Source of the DNA: Sphingomonas sp. LT1P40
GTDB taxonomy: Bacteria; Pseudomonadota; Alphaproteobacteria; Sphingomonadales; Sphingomonadaceae
Reading direction: 5' to 3'
Assembly: GCF_036663835.1 (NCBI RefSeq)
Contig: NZ_JAXOJT010000001.1
Span: 2,046,001 to 2,110,000, forward strand
Length of the DNA stretch: 64,000 nt
Shown here: positions 57,875 through 64,000 of the stretch, piece by piece
Layout: each line of letters begins with the position of its first letter
Position numbering within the stretch: position 1 is the first letter of the stretch
Position numbers and translations under genes: made by a program
The notes under the pieces: model-generated
Told to the model about the DNA's origin: nothing
The model's input: the letters and a program-made list of their open reading frames with translations, nothing else
The model's database searches: none

Positions 57875-58350
57875 TTAAACTTCTCCGGGCGCGCCGGGCC
57901 GTCAGGCGGCCGGTCACGCGAATGAAAATGCGCGCCGTCAAAGCGGGCGCGCGGGGTTTTGATGATGCCTCTGCTGCCGGGGCACGGCCAAACCCGTGGG
58001 TCATGGCCTCCGTCGCCGCGCGATCGCTCACCGAAATGGTGCGATGCGGGATGGACGGAAATTGCCTCATTACAGCGTCAACCTGAAATGCCGGACCGAA
58101 TGCGGCCCGGCGTGGATCGCCGAAAATGCTTTGATAAAGCCCCGGCTGGCGCAATGCGTAGCACCCGCGAACCCGGGCGGCAACATTGGTCTGCGCGACT
58201 TCATCCGTGCGCATCGCCCGGCAGGTTCCTGCCGCCCCTGCCGGCAAAATCATGCCGAATCAGTCATTAACCGCACCGCTTCACCGCATTTGAAACACCC
58301 GTCGCCTATCCGGGTCCGGTCAGGCTAATTCGCAGTGAAAGTAACAGTGC
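57875..58350 (-). promoter_or_regulatory. 476-bp leader/promoter gap of rne
   Basis: This is the longest gene-free gap in the window, between divergent rne and the amidase gene. GC-rich inverted segments occur, such as CCGGCAGG (58218-58225) with CCTGCCGG (58237-58244). In E. coli the long rne leader folds to autoregulate decay; a similar role here is only inference. No tRNA or clear sRNA promoter was seen. Confidence 0.4.
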
Positions 58351-59598
58351 ATGCTTTTGGGCTGGACCCCCCCCAGCCCGGCGCGCCATATCGCCCGGGT
58401 GTCATTCTTTCTTGCCCTCCTCGCCGGTTGGTTGACCGGCGCACCGAGCTGGGCCGGAACCATCCGCGATATCGACGTCCGGTCTAACCGTATCGTCATC
58501 CAATTCGACGCGCGTGTCGCACAGGCCAGCAGCTTCGTGCTCGCCGGGCCGAACCGGATCGCGCTCGACCTGATGGGCGCGGCCCCCGGCGCGCGTGCCG
58601 ATGCGTCCGGCCCGGTCACCGCGGTGCGCCAAGCTGCACGCGGCGACGGCGCGCGCGTCGTGTTCGACCTCGCCCGACCCGCGATCATTACCGAAGGCCA
58701 TTTCGCTCAGGACGGCACCGCACTTACGCTCGAACTGCGCACCGTGGACGACGCCCGTTTCGCCCGCGCCGCAGCAGAAGGCCGGATGAGCTTCCTGCCC
58801 CCGTTCAGCTTCGTGCGCGCCTCCACGCGCCACAGCTACAGCGTCTCCGCGTCTGTACCCCCCCGCCCCGCCGCCTTCGCGCTGCCGCGCATTTATGGCA
58901 GCGACGACGATCGCCCGCTGGTGGTGATCGACGCCGGGCATGGCGGGCACGATCCGGGTTCGATCTCGGCCGACGGGCTCAAGGAAAAGGATCTCGCGCT
59001 CAAGATCGCGCGGGCGATGCGCGACGAGCTCCTCGCCTCTGGCCGCGTCCGCGTGGCGATGACGCGGGAAGACGACCGCTATCTGATCCACCGCGACCGG
59101 TTCGAGGTTGCCCGCAAACTGGGTGCATCCTTGTTCATCTCGGTCCATTGCGATGCCGCGCATACGCCCGACGCCAGCGGCGCGACGGTCTACACATTGT
59201 CCGAAGTCGCCTCCGACAAGGAAGCCGCGCGGCTGGCGGCGCGTGAGAATAAGTCCGACATCCTCGCCGGGATCGATCTCGCCAGCACCAACCGCGACGT
59301 GTCGTCGATCCTGATCGACCTGACCCAGCGCGAGACGATGAACGCCTCCGCCAAATTCGCGCGGCTGCTGGGACGTGAGGCGCAGGGGCTCATCCCGGTC
59401 AAGCCCAACTATCACCGCATGGCGTCGCTGCTGGTGCTGAAGGCACCCGACATGCCCTCGATCCTGTTCGAGACCGGCTATATCTCGAACGCCAGCGACG
59501 TCGCGTTCTTGAACTCCGCCAATGGCCGCCGCCGCATCGCGGAAAGCGTGAACCGCGCGGTGGCGATCCATTTTGCGACGAGAATGGCGTCGCGTTAA
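58351..59598 (+). CDS. amiC: N-acetylmuramoyl-L-alanine amidase (AmiC-type)
   Basis: 415 residues with a signal peptide (SFFLALLAGWLTGAPSWA). N-terminal AMIN domain (about 37-130), then the Amidase_3 catalytic domain: LVVIDAGHGGHDPGS (zinc His197), LFISVHCDAAH (zinc His266) and ILFETGYISNASD (catalytic Glu). It cuts the amide between MurNAc and the peptide to separate daughter cells. The order rne / amidase / PBP1A / prfB is a common arrangement in alphaproteobacteria. Confidence 0.92.
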   Translation: MLLGWTPPSPARHIARVSFFLALLAGWLTGAPSWAGTIRDIDVRSNRIVIQFDARVAQASSFVLAGPNRIALDLMGAAPGARADASGPVTAVRQAARGDGARVVFDLARPAIITEGHFAQDGTALTLELRTVDDARFARAAAEGRMSFLPPFSFVRASTRHSYSVSASVPPRPAAFALPRIYGSDDDRPLVVIDAGHGGHDPGSISADGLKEKDLALKIARAMRDELLASGRVRVAMTREDDRYLIHRDRFEVARKLGASLFISVHCDAAHTPDASGATVYTLSEVASDKEAARLAARENKSDILAGIDLASTNRDVSSILIDLTQRETMNASAKFARLLGREAQGLIPVKPNYHRMASLLVLKAPDMPSILFETGYISNASDVAFLNSANGRRRIAESVNRAVAIHFATRMASR

Positions 59599-59605
59599 CG
59601 CCCTT

Positions 59606-59738
59606 ATCCTCCCCCGCCAGGGGGAGGTGGCAGGCGCAGCCTGACGGAGGGGGAGGAAGGGATGCCTTCCACTTAGAATGCGACGCCACCCGCCCCCTCC
59701 GTCGCCTTCGGCGCCACCTCCCCCTGGCGGGGGAGGAT
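59606..59738. repeat. Nested intergenic inverted repeat
   Basis: Arms 59606-59631 and 59713-59738 are perfectly complementary over 26 bp; inside them GACGGAGGGGG (59643-59653) pairs with CCCCCTCCGTC (59693-59703). Each outer arm is itself palindromic (CCTCCCCC...GGGGGAGG). This fits a type of GC-rich palindromic element seen between genes in sphingomonads. It lies between two plus-strand genes and may end the amidase transcript. Confidence 0.8.
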
Positions 59739-59792
59739 TAAGCAACATCCCCCGCTGGCAACCCGCATCATTCCTGCTAAACCGCGCGCGTA

Positions 59793-62303
59793 ATGGCGGA
59801 TGCGTACCAACCCAATTTCACCCTGAAATTCACGCGAGAGGATGCGCGCAGCGGTTTTGCTGCGATTCGGCATCGCTGGTGGTTCCGCATCCTTGCGTGG
59901 TTGTTGCTGCTCGCCGGTGTCGGCACTGCGGTGCTGTGGGCGCTGCTGCTGCGCGACCTGCCCTCGGCCGACAAGTTGCGCGATTACGAGCCGCCTTTGC
60001 CGACCAACGTCCGAGCGGGCGACGGCACGCCGCTACGCAGCTATGCCCGCGAACGCCGCGTCGAATTGTCGTTCGAGGAATATCCCAAGCTGATGGTCGG
60101 CGCGTTCCTGTCGGCCGAGGACAAGACCTTCTTTCAGCATAGCGGCGTCGATTATCCGGGGCTGGTGCGCGCGGCGTGGCAGGGGTTGACCAGTGGTGAG
60201 ACGCCGCGCGGCACCTCCACCATCACGCAACAGGTGGCGAAGAACCTGCTGCTGACCAACGAGGTCAGTTATGTCCGCAAGGCGCGCGAGGCGATCCTGG
60301 CGTTCCGCATCGAGAACACGCTGTCGAAGGAGCAGATCCTCGAACTCTATCTCAACCAGATCGCGCTCGGCCGGAACGCGTTCGGGGTCGAGGCGGCGGC
60401 GCATGCCTATTTCGACCGCGACGTGAAACAGCTGACCATCCCGCAATTCGCCTATCTGGCGATCCTGCCCAAGGGGCCGTCCAACTATATGCCCGAGCGC
60501 CATGCCGAGCGCGCGATCGAGCGGCGAAACTGGGTGCTCGGGCAGATGCTCGAAAACGGCTATATCGACGAAGCGCAACATGCCGCCGCGATCGCCGCGC
60601 CGCTGGGTGCGGTGCCACGCCAGACGCCAAGCACCGATCCACTGGGTGGCTATTTCATCGAAGAAGTGCGCCGCCAGCTGCTCGACAAGTTCGGCGAGAC
60701 GCAGGAATCAGGTCCGTACAGCGTCTATGCCGGCGGATCATGGGTACGCACCTCGTTCGATCCCGAGCTGCAAAAGGACGCACAAAAGGCGTTGCGCGAA
60801 GGCTTGCTCCGTTACGATCGCGGACGCGGCTGGTCCGGGCCGATGCGCGAAACCACCTTCACCGGCGACGGCTGGCGCGCGGCGTTGCTCAACACCAATA
60901 TCATGCTCGATTACGAGAATTGGCGCGCGGCGATCGTCATCTCGAAGTCAGGCGGCAACGCGGAGATCGGGTTCGGCGACGGCAAGACCGCAACCCTCCC
61001 TACATGGGCCGCGCAGATGCCGGTTCGCGGCAAGGGCGGCACCGCCTTCGCCGCGCTCAAGCCCGGTGACGTGATCGCGGTCTCACCCGAAGGGCCGAAT
61101 TTCGTGCTGCGCGCAATTCCGAAAATTTCGGGCGGCATCGTCGTGCAGGACCCACGCACTGGTCGCATTCTGGCGATGCAGGGCGGATTCGACGCGACGG
61201 TCCAGAATTTCAACCGCGCGACGCAGGCACAGCGCCAGCCGGGCTCCACGATCAAGCCGATCGTCTATGCCGCCGCGCTCGAAAACGGGATGACCCCGGC
61301 ATCGATCATCGTCGACGGCCCATTCTGCGTCTATCAGGGCGCGGCGCTCGGCCAGAAATGCTTCCGCAACTTCGGCGGCACGCGCGGCGCGGGTCCGCGC
61401 ACGATGCGCTGGGGCATCGAACAGTCGCGCAACCTGATGACGGTACAGGCCGCCAACCAGACCGGCATGGAGCGCGTCGTCGACCTGATGCAGCGCATCG
61501 GTGTCAGCCAGCAGAAATATCCACCCTATCTCGCTTACTCGCTGGGTGCGGGCGAGACGACGGTGATGCGGATGGTCAACGCCTATTCGATCCTGGTCAA
61601 TCATGGCCGCGCGCTTAATCCGTCGCTGATCGACTTCGTGCAGGATCGTCACGGCAAGGTGATCTGGCCAGAGAACTGGCGCGCCTGCGACCGCTGCAAC
61701 GCGCCCGACTGGGACGGCAAACCGATGCCGCGCCCCGTGATCCGCTCGCGCCAGGTGCTCGACGCGATGAGCGCATACCAGATGGTAAACATCACCGAGG
61801 GCGTGATCCAGCGTGGGACCGCGACCGTGCTGCGCGATCTGGGCCGTCCGATCATGGGAAAGACCGGCACCTCGTCCGGCCCGCGCGACGTGTGGTTCAT
61901 CGGTGGGACGCCGCAGATGATCGCTGGCCTCTATGTCGGATACGACACGCCGACCAATCTGGGCGGTTATGCGCAGGGCGGCACGATGGCGGCGCCGATC
62001 TTCAAGCAGTTTGCGCAAAAGGCTTATGAAGGCCTCGACGTCCTGCCCTTTACCGCGCCCGCCGGGGTACGCATGGTCCGCATTGACCGCACCACCGGCA
62101 AGCGCGTGTTCGGCGCATGGCCCGGCACGGACCCGAAAAGCGGTGTGATCTGGGAAGCGTTCAAGCCCGAGAGCGAACCGCGTCGCCTCGCCCGACGCGG
62201 CGAGGAAGAGGACGCGCCCAAGGCGGTGGTGAAGAAGAAGGCGGTCCGTCAGGAAGGGCCGCGCGACAGCGACTTCTTGCAACGCGAGGGCGGAATCTAC
62301 TAG
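59793..62303 (+). CDS. mrcA: Penicillin-binding protein 1A (bifunctional transglycosylase/transpeptidase)
   Basis: 836 residues. N-terminal helix (WWFRILAWLLLLAGVGTAVLW) anchors it in the inner membrane. Glycosyltransferase domain with catalytic Glu109 in SAEDKTFFQHSGVDYPG and GTSTITQQVAKNLLL. Transpeptidase domain with nucleophile Ser485 (GSTIKP), EQSRN as the SxN motif, and KTGTSSG at Lys690. An OB-like insert lies between the two. It polymerises and cross-links peptidoglycan. Gene name follows common usage (ponA in other species). Confidence 0.95.
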   Translation: MADAYQPNFTLKFTREDARSGFAAIRHRWWFRILAWLLLLAGVGTAVLWALLLRDLPSADKLRDYEPPLPTNVRAGDGTPLRSYARERRVELSFEEYPKLMVGAFLSAEDKTFFQHSGVDYPGLVRAAWQGLTSGETPRGTSTITQQVAKNLLLTNEVSYVRKAREAILAFRIENTLSKEQILELYLNQIALGRNAFGVEAAAHAYFDRDVKQLTIPQFAYLAILPKGPSNYMPERHAERAIERRNWVLGQMLENGYIDEAQHAAAIAAPLGAVPRQTPSTDPLGGYFIEEVRRQLLDKFGETQESGPYSVYAGGSWVRTSFDPELQKDAQKALREGLLRYDRGRGWSGPMRETTFTGDGWRAALLNTNIMLDYENWRAAIVISKSGGNAEIGFGDGKTATLPTWAAQMPVRGKGGTAFAALKPGDVIAVSPEGPNFVLRAIPKISGGIVVQDPRTGRILAMQGGFDATVQNFNRATQAQRQPGSTIKPIVYAAALENGMTPASIIVDGPFCVYQGAALGQKCFRNFGGTRGAGPRTMRWGIEQSRNLMTVQAANQTGMERVVDLMQRIGVSQQKYPPYLAYSLGAGETTVMRMVNAYSILVNHGRALNPSLIDFVQDRHGKVIWPENWRACDRCNAPDWDGKPMPRPVIRSRQVLDAMSAYQMVNITEGVIQRGTATVLRDLGRPIMGKTGTSSGPRDVWFIGGTPQMIAGLYVGYDTPTNLGGYAQGGTMAAPIFKQFAQKAYEGLDVLPFTAPAGVRMVRIDRTTGKRVFGAWPGTDPKSGVIWEAFKPESEPRRLARRGEEEDAPKAVVKKKAVRQEGPRDSDFLQREGGIY

Positions 62304-62310
62304 CGCAATC

Positions 62311-62391
62311 CGTCATCCCGGCGAAAGCCGGGACCTCAGGCCGCCAGCGAACGGCCTGAGGCGCGCGGTCCCGGCTTTCGCCGGGATGACG
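62311..62391. repeat. Palindromic intergenic repeat (CGTCATCCCGGCGAAAGCCGG type)
   Basis: Arms 62311-62335 and 62367-62391 are perfectly complementary over 25 bp, with an inner 9-bp stem (62334-62342 and 62353-62361, CCTCAGGCC). The element resembles the edge copy at 1-40 and the extended palindromes widely seen between genes of sphingomonads. It lies between mrcA and prfB and may end or trim transcripts. Confidence 0.85.
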
Positions 62392-62415
62392 ATTTAGTTT
62401 GAAAGGTTTTCTACC

Positions 62416-63543
62416 ATGCGCGCCGAAGCGCAGGCTTACGCCGACAAGATCAATGCCGCGCTCGCGCTGCTTCGCCGCTTCCTCGACTGGGACAACGCGC
62501 TGCGTCGTCTCGACGAACTGAACGCGCGCGTCGAGGACCCGACTTTGTGGGACAATCCACGCGCCGCCCAGGCAGTGATGCGCGAACGTCGCCATCTGGA
62601 CGAGGCGATCGCCGCCACGCGAGCGATCGAACAGGAGCTGTCCGACACCGCCGAGCTCATCGACATGGCCGATGAAGAAGGCGACGAGGCGATGGCGATC
62701 GAGGGGACCGAGGGCCTGGCCGCGCTGGCCGAGCGCGCCGAGCAGGACAAGGTCAAGGCGCTGTTGTCGGGCGAGGCCGATGGCAACGACACCTATCTGG
62801 AAGTCCATTCGGGCGCGGGCGGGACCGAGAGCCAGGATTGGGCCGAAATGCTTCAGCGCATGTATTCGCGCTGGGCCGAACGCCACGGCTTCAAGGTTGA
62901 ACTGATCGACTATCATGCCGGCGAACAGGCCGGGATCAAGGCCGCGACGCTGCTGATCAAAGGCGAGAATGCCTATGGCTACGCCAAAACCGAAAGCGGC
63001 GTGCACCGGCTGGTCCGCATCAGCCCGTATGATTCGTCGGCGCGGCGGCATACCAGCTTCTCATCGGTATGGGTCTATCCGGTGATCGACGATTCGATCG
63101 ATATCGAGATCAACGAAAGCGACCTGAAGATCGATACTTATCGCGCTTCCGGCGCGGGCGGGCAGCATGTCAACACCACCGACTCGGCGGTGCGCATCAC
63201 GCATATTCCGACCGGCATCATCGCCGCCAGCCAGCAGGATCGCTCACAGCACAAGAACCGCGCGACCGCGATGGCGATGCTGAAGGCGCGGATGTACGAG
63301 GCCGAACTGGCCAAGCGCGAAGCGGCGGCACTGGGCGAATATACCGCCAAGACGGAAATCGGCTGGGGCCACCAGATCCGCTCCTACGTCCTCCAGCCCT
63401 ATCAGCTGGTAAAGGATCTGCGCACCGGGGTGACTTCCACCGCGCCGTCGGATGTGCTCGACGGGGCACTCGACCCGTTCATGGCAGCTGCGCTATCACA
63501 GCGCGTGACCGGCGAGAAGGTCGAGGTGGAGGACGTGGATTGA
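62416..63543 (+). CDS. prfB: Peptide chain release factor 2
   Basis: 375 residues in one frame. E. coli prfB has a programmed +1 shift near codon 25; here the matching RRFLDWDNALRRL is read straight through, so there is no shift. The stop-recognition tripeptide is Ser203-Pro204-Tyr205 (E. coli SPF). GGQ at 248-250 lies in ASGAGGQHVNTTDSAVR. It terminates translation at UAA and UGA. It ends two bases before the methyltransferase start and follows mrcA. Confidence 0.95.
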   Translation: MRAEAQAYADKINAALALLRRFLDWDNALRRLDELNARVEDPTLWDNPRAAQAVMRERRHLDEAIAATRAIEQELSDTAELIDMADEEGDEAMAIEGTEGLAALAERAEQDKVKALLSGEADGNDTYLEVHSGAGGTESQDWAEMLQRMYSRWAERHGFKVELIDYHAGEQAGIKAATLLIKGENAYGYAKTESGVHRLVRISPYDSSARRHTSFSSVWVYPVIDDSIDIEINESDLKIDTYRASGAGGQHVNTTDSAVRITHIPTGIIAASQQDRSQHKNRATAMAMLKARMYEAELAKREAAALGEYTAKTEIGWGHQIRSYVLQPYQLVKDLRTGVTSTAPSDVLDGALDPFMAAALSQRVTGEKVEVEDVD

Positions 63544-63545
63544 GG

Positions 63546-64000
63546 ATGGCAGACGCCATGATCGGACTGTTGATCGGCCTTGCGCTGGCAGGGTGCGACG
63601 AGACGCGTCCGCGCCCCGAGCCGACGCCGAGCGAGGCGCATAAATTCCCCGCCGCCGACCGGCCCGTCGCCACCATCGTCTCCGCCCGCTGGTCGACCGA
63701 GGAAGCGCGCGACCGGCTGAACGAGGCGGACACGGTGATGAAGCTCGCCGATATCCGCCCCGGCATGACCGTCGCCGATATCGGTGCGGGCGAAGGCTAT
63801 TACACGATTCGTCTGGCCGCGCGCGTCGGCAAGCAGGGCCGCGTGCTGGCCGGGGACATCATCCCCGAGGTGCGCGACGCGCTGGCGCAGCGCGCGGCGC
63901 GTGAACGGCTCGACAATGTGAGCGTGCGGCTGGGCGAACCGGAAGACCCCAAGCTGCCCGACAACAGCTTCGACCGCATCTTCCTGGTCCATATGTATCA
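63546..64000 (+). CDS. Lipoprotein-anchored SAM-dependent methyltransferase (partial)
   Basis: The ATG at 63546 lies 2 bp after prfB. The protein begins MADAMIGLLIGLALAGC, a lipobox with Cys17, then DETRPRPEP and a class I methyltransferase start: VADIGAGEGYYTIRLAARVG (SAM motif I) and RVLAGDII (motif II). It is cut at 64000 after about 150 residues. The substrate is not known; a lipid-anchored methyltransferase at the cell envelope is unusual but this type occurs in sphingomonads. Confidence 0.7.
   Translation, partial: MADAMIGLLIGLALAGCDETRPRPEPTPSEAHKFPAADRPVATIVSARWSTEEARDRLNEADTVMKLADIRPGMTVADIGAGEGYYTIRLAARVGKQGRVLAGDIIPEVRDALAQRAARERLDNVSVRLGEPEDPKLPDNSFDRIFLVHMY

Noticed and set aside
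55157..57925. Open frame of 922 codons on the plus strand across rne
   Set aside because: It mirrors the minus-strand rne reading frame in GC-rich DNA, has low-complexity translation and no ribosome site; RNase E on the opposite strand has full family motifs.

Overview
The window is GC-rich chromosomal DNA that looks like a member of the Sphingomonadales (Sphingomonas or a close relative). This rests on recognised protein families and gene order, not on a database search. The clues are: RNase E with an acidic insert in its S1 region and a C-terminal GWW motif; the order rne / amidase / PBP1A / prfB; a release factor 2 with SPY instead of SPF and no programmed frameshift; a Coq4 homologue; many very short or overlapping gene junctions; and intergenic palindromes of the CGTCATCCCGGCGAAAGCCGGGA type. 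No rRNA, tRNA, CRISPR array, prophage or insertion sequence was seen. Most of the region is core or soft-core genome.

Layout. 55-3671 (minus): a GH130-type glycoside phosphorylase/hydrolase preceded by a GT4 glycosyltransferase with a large C-terminal alpha-helical glycosidase-like domain. 3813-8794: queF (minus) divergent from a coupled plus-strand series sseA, metC, an MscS channel and a FemAB/GNAT-like protein. 8791-13712 (minus): three head-to-tail multi-membrane proteins, two of them paralogues and one STT3-like, forming a probable GT-C glycosyltransferase cluster of unknown product. 13837-18833: a DUF2306 membrane protein, argG, a MATE exporter, a secreted Cys-rich protein and a LuxR-type regulator. 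18956-21149: DUF1801, an EF-hand protein and a cyclopropane fatty acid synthase-like methyltransferase, with a 34-bp perfect inverted repeat in between.

21194-24623 (minus): rlmN, a TauE/SafE sulfite exporter, cytochrome b and a molybdopterin oxidoreductase joined by start/stop overlaps, apparently a sulfur-oxyanion or methionine-sulfoxide redox module. 24773-27071: DUF4168 protein, IalB-like protein, histidine phosphatase and an outer-membrane beta-barrel. 27217-34412 carries dnaN, recF and gyrB, but coq4, a lipoprotein and an EF-hand/OmpA fusion lie among them. 34500-39358: RlpA, an MHS-type transporter with a large soluble insertion, and PEP carboxylase. 39390-43514: a 51-residue CxxC protein below the usual ORF length cutoff, a hotdog thioesterase, an orphan ExbD, a YdeI-like protein, a very acidic protein, a Bcr/CflA exporter and a lipoprotein.

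43582-50416: a 2OG-Fe(II) oxygenase, homoserine dehydrogenase, two small secreted proteins (one apparently frameshifted at its signal peptide), glpX, a CPBP protease and a CocE-type hydrolase. 50413-52121 (minus): an ABC-2 exporter pair with a palindrome upstream. 52468-52932: a lower-GC lipoprotein. 52966-55076 (minus): a ScsC/DsbA-type thiol oxidoreductase and an M48 protease, an envelope quality-control pair. 55202-57874 (minus): RNase E with a 476-bp upstream gap. 58351-63543 (plus): cell-wall amidase, PBP1A and RF2, separated by two palindromic repeat elements. A methyltransferase lipoprotein runs off the right edge. No defence or phage-like novel system is visible. The most promising unknowns are the GT-C trio, the GT4/GH130 pair with its palindromic promoter region, the small CxxC ORF, and several perfect palindromes at promoters or starts.
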